A stretch of 64,000 nucleotides of DNA from Platycnemis pennipes (taxonomy: Eukaryota > Arthropoda > Insecta > Odonata > Platycnemididae): NCBI GenBank assembly GCA_933228895.1, contig OW121856.1, positions 108,413,027 through 108,477,026 of the forward strand, given 5' to 3'. Below, one piece after another: positions 43,796 through 55,140 of the stretch; the stretch's first letter is position 1; each line of letters begins with the position of its first letter. The notes below the pieces were generated by a model. It was not told the DNA's origin. It saw nothing but the letters and a program-made list of their open reading frames with translations, and searched no databases. The position numbers were made by a program, and so were the translations under genes.

Positions 43796-44299
43796 AAAGC
43801 ATTCGGTAATACCAAAACATAAGCCCAGAAGGAGTAACAACCCTTGGTGGATAAAGAAGCTTTCAAATCTCTGAAGGAAATGGAATAAATATAGAAAGAA
43901 TTTCCAGGAAGGATATCGTGATGATACATTATCTGATCATCGTCCTTAAACTGATCTAAAGAAACTGTTTGCAATGGAATTCCAACACTCAATGGCTAAA
44001 CATTGGGAACATTTGGCCAACAAAAGCCTGGGGGCGAATGTTTGGAGATTTGCATATCGGCTGCTTGCAGAGACACCCATCTACATCTACATGATACCCT
44101 GCAAGCCACCACGAGGGTGTGTGGCAGGGGGTGAAGATCACCAAGCATGCACTACTAACATGCAAACAAGCAACTATGGGGTCTCATGCCACTTGATTGT
44201 TGGTATCTATAGTATTTAAGGGATTAATACATGCATCATGCACTACAGACTACTCTTAAAATATTTCCCCTACCTATCCCTTTGCTATGCTGCCTATTC

Positions 44300-46552
44300 A
44301 TATGTACAATTCCAAAACCAACTCATTGACAAACAGCAGAAAACAATTCAAATTTTCCCTAGTGAGCCAGATGCAAGTCTTTGCCTCGTTTAATAGAATC
44401 AAGTCCAAGGCCAGGGGCGCCGATGGAATCCCAATAGAATTCATTAAAAAATTACTCCCTTTCCTCTTGCCATATATCACCAATATTTTCAACTCATCAA
44501 TTTCTCAAGAACAATTTCCCAGTCAGTGGAAGGGTGCTTTGATCAAAGCAATCCCTAAAAAGACAAGTTCTTCTCAAGAGAAAGAATTTCGTCCAATTTC
44601 ATTTCTACCGGTTCTATCAAAAGCATTTGAAAAACTAATTTACGAATAAATTACAGATTTTATAAGAGTCAATAATATTCTTGATCAATTTCAATCCGGT
44701 TTCCGACATGGACACAGCACTACCTCAGCTCTTGTGAAAATTACTGACGACTTTAGAAGATCAATGGACAAGAAAGAGTTATCAGTTCTTGTACTTCTTG
44801 ATTTCAGCAAAGCCTTTGATTCAATAGATAGAGATATCCTTAGAGCAAAAATGAGGGGTATGGGCTTTTCTTCCTCTGTAGTGAATTGGATTAGATCATA
44901 CCTATCCCACCGGAAACAAAAAGTTATCTCAAATGACTCTTGCTCCTTGTGGGCCGATGTATCTCGAGGAGTACCTCAAGGCTCTATCCTCGGACCTCTT
45001 TTATTCTCTCTTTATATTAACGACTGTCCATTATCACTCAGAAACTGCAAACACCATATTTACGCTGACGATTTTCAAATATATCTAAACTCAACTGTTG
45101 ACAACTTACGTAATAATTTGGAAAACATCAATAATGATCTTGTAGAAATTAATAATTGGAGCAAAGCCAACTTCTTAACAATTAATCCTGACAAATCACA
45201 AGCCATCATAATTGGATATCCGAGAATTCTTGCATCAATTAAAAAATCTGAGCTTCCGCCCTTACGAATAAATGGTGATCCAATTCCTTATTGCGAGGCA
45301 GTTAGAAATTTGGGAATATTAGTAGATGAAAACCTATCATGGTCGTACCATGTAAATAATATCTGTAAAACCGTCAATAAATCATTATTTCCCCTTCTCA
45401 GATTGAAACATGTGATCCCCACATCTCTTGAGGCACAGCTGGTTTCGGCGTTAATATTACCGCACTTTGACTACGCCGACACAGTTTATCAAGATCTATC
45501 ACAAGAACTGTCACTAAAACTTCAACGCTCTCTGAATGCATGCATCAGGTTCATTTTCAATCTACAGGTATCAGATCACATCACCCAATACATAAATGAA
45601 CTATCTTGGTTAAAACTTAGTCACAGACGACAACTTCACACCCTCTCTCTTCTTTACCAAATTATGAATACTAAAACGCCTTCTTACCTCTTTGAAGAAT
45701 TCAAGAAGCTGAAAAATGTCCATGAATCCAATACGCGAGGAAATCATAAGCTGGTAATACCTCTCCACCGGACTACTATCTTCAATAAATCATTCATTGT
45801 CACTGCATGTCGTGAATGGAATAAACTTCCCTTATCCTTAAGAAACTCTCCATCACTTCCATCTTTTAAAAGGGCGCTACATAAAACACTTCTTAAAGTT
45901 CAGCAGAAGGGCACATGAGCATCACAAGTCACGGGCACTCTCTCAATACACATGATAGATTAGAACACGGATGGCAAGATAAACGGCACACATTTGACAC
46001 CATGTTGATGTTTGTTTTTGTTTATTAATTTTTCCTTAATTCCCTTTTATTTATTTTTTTTTCTTTCTTTCGGTTTTTTTTCCACACATTTTGTAATTTT
46101 TCTTTTCTTGAATTTTATTATTATCTACTAATTTTCCTATGTACATGCTATTATATTTGAGTTATTCATAAACATTAGTTTTACTGTCAGTAGGATTTCG
46201 CAGGTTTTTCACACCCCCCTTCTTGTGTGGGTGTTTTCCTGCAGTGGGTTTTTGCGTAAAGGATGTAAGCATAATAATCCTCACGTTTTTCCCACATTGT
46301 AAATTCTCTCACAAACTATTAGATATGTAATATTGATATATTGTGTATGTTTGTTTCTTTTGTGTTAATTTATCATTATTTGATTCCTATAAGTGTATTC
46401 TTTACTTATTTTTTTTAACCTCAGATTGTAATTGTTTTAAGTATTGACCACTATTTCTTTCATATATTTATTTTGACGAGGGGTTAGATGGCAGAAGGGA
46501 CAGTTTTGTCTCAATCTCTCCCCAATAAAGACCTTTTATTATTATTATTATT
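44300..46552 (+). mobile_element. L2/CR1-group LINE, 5'-truncated, 2.25 kb
   Basis: A plus-strand copy containing most of the RT (44326-45918), a ~600-bp T-rich 3' UTR with an ACACCCCCCTTCTTGTGTGG block and GTTAGATGGCAGAAGGGACA, then CCCCAATAAAGACC with an AATAAA, and a (TTA)n tail at 46530-46552. It interrupts a CR1-B copy. The target duplication may be TATTC, blurred by the tail. A second tail of this type is at 55093-55140. Confidence 0.85.
44326..45918 (+). pseudogene. L2/Kiri-like reverse transcriptase, one stop codon
   Basis: Nearly complete RT of about 530 codons in one frame, broken once by TAA at 44647. Domains in order: KARGADGIPIEF (fingers), EFRPISFLPVLSKAFEKLIY, FQSGFRHGHSTTSALVKITD, VLLDFSKAFDSID (motif A, Asp), SRGVPQGSILGPLLFSLYIN (motif B), IYADDFQIYL (motif C, YADD), VRNLGILVDENLSWSYHVN, and a C-terminus with FDYADTVYQDL, ACIRFIFNL, WLKLSHRR and FIVTACREWNKLPLSLR. 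All catalytic residues are intact. The block style matches the L2/Kiri lineage of the CR1 group as far as I can judge. Endonuclease and ORF1 are absent. Confidence 0.85.
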
Positions 46553-47261
46553 ATTCTGTTCTCTTATAGTACGGGGGAAAAATGCCATTTTGAATCTATC
46601 GGTACGACAATCTATCTCTCAAATCTCATTTATCTGGTCGAATCTAGCATAATACGCTGTTTTTTTTAATATGAGCCTAGCATCTTCAGTAAAGCTATCC
46701 GATTGAAATTTCTCTAATAGATTCGATCTGTACTTTAACCTACGCTCTGATAATGATTCTCACCCAAATTCTTATGTTAATTCTGAAACGCTACTCAACC
46801 TATCGTAACACCTTTTAACGAACCTTGCTGCTCTACGCTGCACACTGTCTAGTTCTATGATCAACCCTAATTCATTAGGATCCCATACACTGGCTGCATA
46901 CTCAAGGTTGGGCCTAACTAGTGAAAAATCCCCAGGTGACCATACACGGTAAAAAGCGAGGTTGCCGAGAATGTAAGATCTTGAGAAATTCTTCTATGTC
47001 TACTACAAGATATAATGTATGCATCCCTGGTCGTTGAATGGCACGGACATTCAACGACTGATGATAGATAATTACCCCAGAGACTCGAATATATTCAACA
47101 CGGATCCCTTCACAAGTTGAGACATCCCTTTCACAAGGTAAGAAAAAGGCCCCTGGACACGATGGTACTCACGGGGTGATTATTCAGAAATCCGGAGATT
47201 CATTTGTTCATGAGCTCATAAGGATGTTTAACGATTTTATGCCATTTGGATATTTTCCAAT

Positions 47262-47448
47262 GGTGTGTGGCAAGGGGTGAAGATCACCAAGCATGCACTA
47301 CTAACATGCAAACAAGCAATTATATTGTCTCATGCAACTAGATTGTTAGTATCTATAGTTTTTAAGGGGATAATACATGCATCATGCACTACAGAATAAT
47401 CTAAAATATTTCCCCTACCTATCCCTTTGCTATGCTGCCTATTCTATT
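47262..47448 (-). mobile_element. CR1-B 3' UTR fragment lacking the tail repeat
   Basis: Starts GGTGTGTGGCAAGGGGTGAA and covers the 3' UTR to CTATGCTGCCTATTCTATTC. The CATCTACATC tail is missing on the left, so the 3' end is itself truncated. It lies between two parts of what may be one R1/I-like LINE. Confidence 0.75.
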
Positions 47449-47892
47449 CTGCCAGATTGTGCGATGAATGCTTAGAAGAGGACACGGCCTGCCCTAGAAT
47501 ACCAAGTTACAGAAAATATGTTACAGGTAGGATGAGAGTGTAAACACTAGCAAACCCAATGACCTATACATCGGACACAAGAGGGCCGGCAAAGGTTGTC
47601 CATGAGGCGATTGCAGAGTCGCAGGAGGGGGTCGGTCAAAGGAGCCGGCCGGCCGATCACCACTCGTCCGACGGACACCCAGAGTGGAGACGTGACTCGA
47701 ATGCACGAGAAGGCACGTGCACACGCGGATCTCTTGAGCGGAAGACGTGCAGCGCAGCGGGGGGGAACCCTTCACACAGCACGAATTCACGAACCATCTT
47801 AAGAATGCTGGAGCGACGCACACTTGAAGATCGCGTAGCACCTCTTGACGGAAATAGTGCGTTGACAAGACACGTTTCTTTAATTGCCGAAT
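47449..47892. other. Possible R1-like C-terminal finger, then GC-rich block
   Basis: 47450-47530 reads RLCDECLEEDTACPRIPSYR on the plus strand, reminiscent of the Cys-rich C-terminal end of R1/I-type ORF2. It could be the far end of the interrupted element upstream. 47590-47830 is GC-rich with overlapping ORFs (117 and 115 codons) lacking motifs. Confidence 0.35.
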
Positions 47893-49009
47893 GTCATGGA
47901 ATTAGCAGTTAGAATTAAATTTAATAAAAGTGGACAAATGAATTTTAGGAAAAAGAATTGTTCTCCAGCTAGCACGTACAAAATAAGTAACAATGAAATA
48001 ACAAATGTGGAATCCATAAATATCTTGGAATAAGACTGACAAATGATCTTTCCTGGGGTAAACACATACGTGAAATAATAGGTCAAGCGAATCGTAAACT
48101 GGAATTCATCAAAAGAGTATTGATTTAACAGGAAAGAATAAAAACTTTGCTAGTTCCACAAATATTTATTCACATGCGACGGTTTCGATACAGTGTACCA
48201 TCTTCTGGATCGCATGTGAATAAATATTTGTGGAACTAGCAAAGTTTTTCTTCTTTCCTGTTAATTCATAAAGGAGTTCCATCAAGTTACGCCTCAAACC
48301 ATTGCATTTAAAAAGAGTATCGGGTAAATGTGACGATCATGTACGAAAAATCAGCTGCTTTTCCCTTGTAAGACCTCATTTGGAATAAACTTCCAGTGTA
48401 TGGGATCCCTACGAAATCGATCTAAATAATGAAATTGAACGTGTGCAGCGAAGGTCGGCAAGATTTGTAAAGGGACGGTATGATAACCTTATTAGCGTAA
48501 ACAGTCTATTAAATGAATTAAATTGGGAATCATTGCCAGATCGCAGGTTAAAATGTAGACCTAATCTATCAAAACAAATTACAAGATAATATTTTTAGCG
48601 ATGATGTTAAAAATATTTTGCGAACCCCAACTTACTATGGCAGACTAGACCATAATCACAAAATTAAAGAAATTGATTGCCGAACTGACAGATTCAAATT
48701 GTCCTTTTTTCCTCGTATAATTAGGGATATGAATAGCGGTAAATATGTTCAATACGAGTGATTCAATCCATAGCATATATAGTTGCATGCCGGTGTAAGT
48801 ACTTTAAGGTAACCCAACTAACAGCACGTTTTGCAAGCATAGTTTGGTATTTTTATCTTTTTTGATCTCGCAGTCTAGACTAATGTATTAATACTAATCC
48901 TTTTAAATGCATGATATGTAGTGTATGCTTAGTGAGAGTTCACCCCATGCCACACACCTTTGAGGTGGCGTGCAGGGTATTATGCAGATGTAGGTGTAGA
49001 TGTAGTCAA
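47893..49009 (+). mobile_element. CR1-A LINE, 5'-truncated, with Penelope-terminus insert
   Basis: Plus-strand copy from the QLELNFKKCLVMNF region, through NNEITNVESI, LGIRLTNDLSWGKHIREIIG, KRVLGKCDDH, RVQRRSARFVKGRYDNLISV and FFPRIIRDMNSGKYV, to the 3' UTR and tail (48940-49009; CAGATGTAGGTGTAGATGTAG). Indels are spread throughout. A 188-bp palindromic insertion sits at 48123-48310. Confidence 0.82.
48123..48310. mobile_element. Palindromic Penelope-like terminus, 188 bp
   Basis: Inverted arms of about 54 bp lie at 48125-48179 and 48210-48264. They surround a ~30-bp loop that, read on the minus strand, gives CCAGAAGAT, GGTAC-ACT-GTATC, GAAACCG, a hammerhead-like core. Beyond the right arm is a 46-bp extension (48265-48310). 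AAAAGAGTATTG at 48111-48122 and AAAAGAGTATCG at 48311-48322 form a 12-bp target duplication in CR1-A. The extension reads EFHQVTPQTIAF, similar to the extension of the 59434-60814 element. Confidence 0.75.
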
Positions 49010-49615
49010 ATCAAAAAGTTCTTCGATCCGTCGAGTTGCTATCCAGTTACAATCCTGACAACAGTTATAATCAGTAAATGGCGCTTGTTTTTAACCCTTT
49101 CGGAAAAGCGGGAGAGCAAAAGACTCGTGCGACACAAACGTCGATCGAATCACAGCTGACACAGGGACAAACACAGCTGACAGTCTGCCAATGGAAGTGG
49201 TCGTTAGGATGCAGCGTATTTCGAAAGGCATTACTGCACATTCGGGTACAACGTAATTTGTGAACAATGAATAAATTTCAGCAAACTCACGCCAAAATGA
49301 AACGAAAATACTGAGCTGTTCAGTTGTTTTGGATTACTTAGAGGACGTGACGGGATCTATGCAGAGAGACTTCCCCTCCCGCTCTTCCCCTCAACAATCA
49401 AGGAGGAGGGGGCGAGGGTGTGGATGACGTAGACGTCTTCAAGTGCAGTTCAATCATTGTTCGTCACCTTTGGCGCATTGTAATTTTTAAGTTATGAGTG
49501 AATGGCTGTGGTATGAAGATTTCTTCTTTTCGCTAAAATTCATTATTTTTATTTCCGTCTAACGATTTCGTGCATAAAATAGCGATTTCGATTCCGAGTA
49601 ATCGCCCTTTATTGA
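49010..49615 (-). repeat. Dispersed repeat R2, copy 3
   Basis: Minus-strand homologue of 13362-13850. It ends (left) with the GACGGATCGAAGAAC block and ACCCTTTCGGAAAAG, and (right) with AGCGAAAAGAAGAAAT-like and CGTTAGACGGAAAT blocks, then CCTCAATAAAGGGCGATTAC. Diverged; the G-rich run is shortened. Two unsupported ORFs overlap it. Confidence 0.65.
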
Positions 49616-49641
49616 GGTTTATTCCAATGAAATTCAAGACT

Positions 49642-50241
49642 GGGAAATGTGATGAGAAGACAAAAGAGCGATGTTACTTTTCACTAGTTAGGCCCCACCT
49701 TGAGTATGCAACCAGTGTATGGGATCTGGATTAGGTTTTACCAGAAAACTAGACAGTGTACAGCGTAGAGCAGCTAGGTTCGTTAAAAGGTGTTACGATA
49801 GGTTGAGTAGCGTTTCAGAATTAATAAAAGAATTAGGGTGGGAATCATTATCAGAGCGTAGGTCAAAGTACAGATTAAATCTATTAGAGAAATTTCAATC
49901 GGATAGCTTTACTGAAGATGCTAGGCTCATATTAAAAAAAAAACAGCGTATTATGCTAGATTCGATCAGATAAACAAAATTGAAAGATAGATTGTCATAC
50001 TGATAGATTCAAAATGACATTTTTCCCCCGTACTATAAGAGAACACAATAGGCAGCATAGGAAAGGGATAGGTAGGGGAAATATTTTAGAGTAGTCTGTA
50101 GTAGTGCACGATGCATGTATTAATCCCTTAAATACTATAGATACTAAGGATCTACTTGCATGAGACACTATAGTTGCTTGTTTGCATGTTAGTAGTGCAT
50201 TCTTGGTGATCTTTACCCCCTGCCACACACCCTCGCGGAGG
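49642..50241 (+). mobile_element. CR1-B LINE, 5'-truncated and 3'-clipped
   Basis: Plus strand: RCYFSLVRPHLEYA-like codons, then 49719-49973 KLDSVQRRAARFVKRCYDRL, IKELGWESLSERR, KFQSDSFTEDAR, the FPRTIREHNRQH end and the 3' UTR. The tail stops after ACCCTCGCGGAGGT. The GGCTTGCAGG and TAGATG parts are gone, so the 3' end was lost after insertion. Confidence 0.8.
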
Positions 50242-52349
50242 TAAAATTCGGAATGGTGCGATCGAAGCGACCTAAGCGTGGTCCGGAATCTCACGGTCCA
50301 CACCAAGACGTAGGTACATCGATTAAGACAGTGCCTTCCCTTTTCTCGAGGGTTTTGTGCAAACATAAAAAAGACTCGTTCGTGGCATATTATGGATCAG
50401 AGAAACGGAACATCGGAAAAGCAGACCAAAAAGCAACCAGACAAATGAGCCAATTCGTTAATCCATGCACTTTTATTCATCATACTTTGCAGAAAAAAAT
50501 TGATATAGTTATCATGAGTTCTTTAACTTAGTATTGAATGCGTCTTGAACAATTAAAAAAAATAACATTTCATATTTTAACTTGAGATTGTTAACAAAAA
50601 CGAAAAAAAAAATTCAATTTACCGCAGTTTGCAATTTTGTGTCGTCGTTTTTGTTAAATACATTCAAATACCATGTAGTTTCAATGGAATACTCCGAATT
50701 TATAACTTAGAATTATGTATTTCCAAACTTCCATGATGAGGTTCGTGAAGAAGAGACAACTATTATGCTCAAAGAACCTACGGCTGCAAACAAGGAAGCA
50801 CTTCATCAAAACATTCGTATGGAACTTGGCACTCTATGGGCCGCATTCAGATGTCTCCACTACATCGCCTAGTCGCAGCTTCACTCCATGAAGATTAGTG
50901 CTCCTTCTCCTGCAAATTGGCATTCAGCACCACTACTTCCACTCCTTCTTCCGGAGTGTTGATGGTCGCTATGTTGCCAACTCGACTCAAGTGTAAGCAG
51001 CGACATTTACGTAATCCTGGTTACGGTTATATACGGAACAAGGTGTAAAATAGAGGGAGTTTTGAATATCAATCCCATGGTCTCCATTGGATTGTATAAA
51101 TATTATTATATTATTCTGATATACATGATCAATAATTTAAATATTATTAGAATATCAGTCTCTTATTCGTAAAATAGCTATTCTCAGTACAAAATATATG
51201 CAATAAAAATAAGGATGGCACATTTTTCACACAGTTATAATATTGAATAACTTTGGTTTTTATTAACAATCCATACTCTTACGTACATACACTCCACATT
51301 ACTATGATATTTAATCATATGCATTCTAGCATGCTCCTGAAAATGTGCAAAACATTAATTCTTCAAAATTATTTGTTACCGCTGGTATTTTATCAGTTTC
51401 CAAGCGACGTCCCTGGTTCGAAACTCTCTCCCACCAGAACATTTCGCCCGATCACCCGAACATTTCGGTAGATGCTTACAATTATATGATTGCAGAGCTT
51501 AAGTTCTTTTTTCTCTTGCGATTAGTTTTTCCAAAAAAGCACAGCGCTGGAAAATCACAGCACCAGGCTAATTAGAACAAATGTTGTACGTGCGTCGGGA
51601 CTGCGTGGCCAGAGATACGGAAAATAAAAATCACGATTACACTTCATGCTCTTCCGTTAATTTCGTACACAAAAAACGACAGGGCGTGCGGACGTATTTC
51701 CGCCACGTGCTAATTACTTACATGATTTAGGTAAATAACGTAATTAACCACTTTACGTAATAATTACGCAATTTTATCAAATTACGTAATTAGTACGTGA
51801 AATAGTTAAATTGCATCCCGGGTAAACAGATTAAAAAGATGTAAAACCAGAGACAGTCGTAAAACGAAACTGCGACGAAAAAAAATGGAGGAGGAGAGTT
51901 ACGAACGAGGGGCGTCGACACTGTGAAGCAAGCACCTAACCCCTAACCCAAACTGCCCTTCATATGTGTAACATACAAATTTTGGTTCATTACCCAGAAT
52001 CCGTAATCAAGATATTCCTGCCAAACAGTTTCATTGATCGCATACAAGTTGATATCAGTGTACTCTTGCTATGTTGCTTGATATTACAAAACGTAACAAT
52101 GACGCTTAATAAACTTATATCGCATGAAAACAGCGTTTATATTTGCGAAGCGTCGACCATTATACGCCGTCGGCCATGTTGATATTCTATGTAGTGGTGA
52201 TTTTAGGGTGGGTATGGGTACCCTACCACTTTAGGCCAGCTGTGACTACAAGAGCAGTGAGACCGCCACTCCATAGAGCTTCTGAATACCATGTAGTGCT
52301 GATTTACGTCATAAGGAGTAGAAGCTTCACTCCATACGAGGTTGTGAAT
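50242..52349. other. AT-rich unassigned stretch
   Basis: About 2.1 kb with no supported gene. 50385-50445 reads YYGSEKRNIGKADQKATRQ, a scrap of RTE-like ORF2. 51730-51800 has several ATTACGTAAT-like dyads. ORFs up to 92 codons show no motif. Confidence 0.4.
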
Positions 52350-52597
52350 ACGGCCCTATGGATCGGAGACATGGAACATCGGGAAAGCAGATCAACGAAG
52401 AATTGAAGCCTTCGAAACATGGTGCTGGAGGAGAATGTTGAAGATTAAATGGACAGATGAAGTGAGGAACGAAGAGGTGTACAGAAGAGCAGATGAAGAA
52501 AGGACAATGCGGAAAACCCAACAGCAAAGGAGAACCAGAGGGATTGGACATACCTTGAGGCACAATGTATTAATTAGAAATTTAATAGAAGGGGAGA
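52350..52597 (+). pseudogene. RTE-like RT C-terminal fragment
   Basis: Across frames: YGSETWNIGKADQRRIEAFE, TWCWRRMLKIKWTDEVRNEE, VYRRADEERTMRKTQQQRR, GHTLRHNVLIRNLIEGE. It is related to but distinct from the RTE copies at 2995-3927 and 42527-43005, and it shares NIGKADQ with 50385-50445. It is cut by the CR1-A tail at 52598. Confidence 0.7.
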
Positions 52598-53203
52598 TCT
52601 ACATCTAGATAATACCCTGAAAGCCACCTCAAGGGTGTGTGGCAGGGGGAGAACTCACACCAAACATGCATTTAAAAGGGTTAGTCTATTAGTCTAAACT
52701 ATATCTATTAGTCTAATGTCTGCATATTAGTCTAAACTGCACTATTTAAAAAGATAAAAATAGCAAAGCAAACATGCAAAAACGTGCTGTTAGTTGGGTT
52801 AGCTTTAAGTCCTTATACAAACATGCAGCTACCAATGTTATCCATTGCTACACTCGTGCTGGATATATTTACCGTTAATCATATCCCTAATAGTACGAGG
52901 AAAAAAGGACATTTTGAATCTGTCAGTTCGCCAATCAATTTCTCTAATTTTGTGATTATGGTCCAGTCTACCATAGTAAGTTGGGGTTCGCAAAATATTT
53001 TTAACATCATCACTGAAAATATGGTATTGGAATTTATTCAAGAGGTTAAGTCTAAATTTCAACCTGCGATCTGACAATGATTCCCAACTTAATTCATTTA
53101 ATAGACTGGTTACGCTAATTAGGTTATCGTACCGTCCCTTTACAAATCTTGCCGATCTTCACTGCACACGTTCAAGTTCGTTATTTAGACCGATTTCGTA
53201 GGG
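52598..53203 (-). mobile_element. CR1-A LINE, 5'-truncated
   Basis: Tail (TCTACATCTAGATAATACCC), 3' UTR with a local TCTATTAGTCTAA duplication, and the minus-strand ORF2 end (53077-52838: SDRRLKFRLNLLNKFQYHIF, TPTYYGRLDHNHKIREIDWR, KMSFFPRTIRDMINGK). Its 5' part is replaced at 53204 by a CR1-B tail in the same orientation. Confidence 0.82.
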
Positions 53204-53418
53204 ATCTACATCTACATCTACATCTACACGATACCCTGCAAGCCACCGCGAGGGTGTGTGGCAGGGGGTGAAGGTCACCAAGCATTCACTACTAGCATGC
53301 AAGCAAGCAACTAAAGGGTCTCATGCAACTAGATTGTTAGTATCTATAGTATTTGAGGGGTTAATACATGCATCATGCACTACAGAATACCCTAAAATAT
53401 TTCCCTACCCTAAAATAA
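53204..53418 (-). mobile_element. CR1-B 3' UTR and tail
   Basis: (CATCTA)n at 53204-53228, tail and about 150 bp of 3' UTR, truncated at TTTCCCTACCCTA. It is followed by AAATATAAT-rich sequence and a poly-A run at 53437-53453. It carries no ORF2. Confidence 0.82.
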
Positions 53419-54225
53419 AATATAATAAAATATTATAAAAAAAAAAAAAAAAAGTAGGGATGAAAGAATCGATTTAAGATCTGGTATGGATTTCGTCCGC
53501 CTATTATCCCCCGGGCTACCGGGGTTCTTAAAAAAATAGCGTTTTCATTACGATATGAAGTTAAGAGTTGAGGAATATGCCCTTTGTCACTTAATTTCGA
53601 ATACGTTCACTCTAATCCTAATCGGCCTAACATTCTGCTCCAGACGACCTGAAGACGTAATTCATACTGAATATCGCTACCTCATTTAACAGTACTTCGT
53701 CGAATGCACTGCCCGTCTCCAAGGAGGTTGCCGTCGCGACGCGAATTCGTTTGTTGGGACGCGCGTCGATCCGAAGAGCTCCTGCCCTCGCATCTCTCGG
53801 GGCAACACAAGGGCTAGATTGTTGGCTCCAGCGAATTAGATTCGAATTCCATGCGTCCGTGGAAACGCTTTGTCTGCCCTGCAAAAGCGAGGCAAGCGAC
53901 GAACGTCGCTGACTTCACCGTTAAACAAGAAAGGGTATTTAACGGACGTGACCGGCGAAAAATTTCGTTCTGTTTATTTTTCGTACTCGAGGAGAGGAGA
54001 ACCGGTTTCAGGGAGAGTATGCGGAGGGGGGGAGGAGGGGGGAGATGGCGAGGGGGAGGGGAGGCGGGGGCGGCCGGCCCAGAAACACGAGCGCTGATTT
54101 CACAATGGACGCGATATCGGCGCCAGTGGCTCTCATCCCAGGTCCAAACTGGCGAAGAACAAGAGGTGGTTCGTCTTCCAGCATGTGCTAGCGCCGGTGG
54201 CGGAGAAATCAGGACGGCCGCAATA
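53419..54225. other. Unassigned stretch, partly CpG-rich
   Basis: 53690-54225 is GC- and CpG-rich with a G-rich block at 54020-54075. Overlapping ORFs of 147 and 143 codons on opposite strands lack motifs. No gene supported. Confidence 0.3.
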
Positions 54226-54648
54226 CATCTACATCTACACGATACACTGCAAGCCACCGCGAGGGTGTGTGGCAGGTGGTGAAGATCACCAAAGATGCAC
54301 TACCGACATGCAAACAAGCAAATATAGGGTCTCATGCAACTAGATTGTTGGTATCAATAGTATTTAAAGGGATTGATAAACGCATCATGCACTACAGATT
54401 ACACTAAAATATTTCCCCTTCCTATCTCTAAACTAAACTGCCTATTCTGTTCTCTTATAGTACGGGGGAAAATGCCATTTTGAACCTATCAGTACGACAA
54501 TCTATCTCTCTAATCTTATTTGGCTGGTCGAATCTAGCATAATACGCTGGTGTTTTTAATATGTGCGTAACATCTTCAGCAGAGCTATCCGAATAAAAGT
54601 TTTCTAATAGATTTAACATGTACCTTAACCCACGCTCTGATCTACATT
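54226..54648 (-). mobile_element. CR1-B LINE, 5'-truncated
   Basis: Tail at 54226-54280, 3' UTR and the minus-strand ORF2 end (SERGLRYMLNLLENFYSDS, HILKTPAYYARFDQPNKIRE), truncated near 54648. Confidence 0.8.
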
Positions 54649-54711
54649 TACAATATTTTAGGTCCCAGAGAACACAATTCTGATCGCCACCAACTTGCAT
54701 GTCAATAGTTC

Positions 54712-54769
54712 ATTTCAGGTGATCTTCACGTCCTCGCGAGGCACGCAGGGTGTTGCGTAGATGTAGATG
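54712..54769 (+). mobile_element. CR1 tail, internally shortened
   Basis: Reads TTTCAGGTGATCTTCACG, TCCTCGCGAGGCACGCAGGG, then GCGTAGATGTAGATG. Like 42457-42526 it lacks the CCACACACC part. Confidence 0.6.
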
Positions 54770-54784
54770 AACTTATTTCCATCC

Positions 54785-55093
54785 ACACGTGCATGACACC
54801 CTGAAAGCCACCCCGAGGATGTGTGGCAGGGGGCAAAGATCACCAAACATGCACTATTGACATACAAGAAAGAGCTACACTGCTTCTACTCCTGCACAGC
54901 GATGTTACTTTTCACTTGTTACGCCCCACCTTGAGTATGCAGCCAGTGTATTGGATCCTAATGAATTAGGTTTGATCAGAGAACTAGACAGTGTGCAGCG
55001 TAGAGCAGCTAGGTTCGTTAACAGGTGTTACGATAGGCTGACTAGTGTTTCAGAATTAATACAAGAATTAGGGTGGTAATCATTATCAGAGCG
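54785..55093. mobile_element. CR1-B copy with inverted 5' part (twin-priming-like)
   Basis: 54785-54885 is a minus-strand tail and 3' UTR (GTGCATGACACCCTGAAAGC, GGATGTGTGGCAGGGGG). It is followed at 54897-55093 by plus-strand ORF2 sequence (VTPHLEYAASVLDPNELGL, RRAARFVNRCYDRLTSVSE). The two pieces face opposite ways, as expected when reverse transcription is primed from both target strands. Confidence 0.65.
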
Positions 55094-55140
55094 TAGGTTA
55101 AATAACGATCTCGCCCCAATAAAGACGCTTATTTATCTAT
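55093..55140 (+). mobile_element. L2-like LINE tail only
   Basis: ACGATCTCGCCCCAATAAAG, then ACGCTTATTTATCTATCTATC. It matches the end of the 44300-46552 element (CCCCAATAAAGACC) but with a TTATCTATC tail. Tail-only remnant. Confidence 0.55.

Larger units (their letters stand above)
44082..46922 (-). mobile_element. CR1-B LINE 3' end split by an L2-like LINE
   Basis: Tail and 3' UTR at 44082-44305, then ORF2 codons (KMAFFP, RRAARFVKRCYDRLSS, ELGLIIELD, PHLEYAASVWDP) at 46553-46922. In other copies CTGCCTATTC is followed directly by TGTTCTCTTATAG. Here that junction is separated by 2.25 kb of another LINE. Confidence 0.82.
43800..47266 (+). pseudogene. R1/I-like LINE ORF2 fragment, split by CR1-B
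   Basis: 43850-44075 reads PWWIKKLSN, RKWNKYRKNFQEGYRD, MEFQHSMAKHWEHLANKSLG and WRFAYRLLAETP. This is the post-endonuclease linker of an R1/I-type LINE. 47095-47265 continues with SLSQGKKKAPGHDGTHGVII and ELIRMFNDFMPFGYFP, the start of its RT. A CR1-B copy (44082-46922, itself interrupted) sits between. The RT is cut at 47262 by another CR1-B piece. Frames are broken in several places. Clade assignment is tentative. Confidence 0.6.

Noticed and set aside
51730..51800. hAT-like or satellite dyads (ATTACGTAAT)
   Set aside because: Several short dyads but no paired termini or target duplication; may be chance in AT-rich DNA.
53437..53453. Poly-A tail of a processed pseudogene
   Set aside because: No coding sequence upstream; it follows AT-rich sequence after a truncated LINE UTR.
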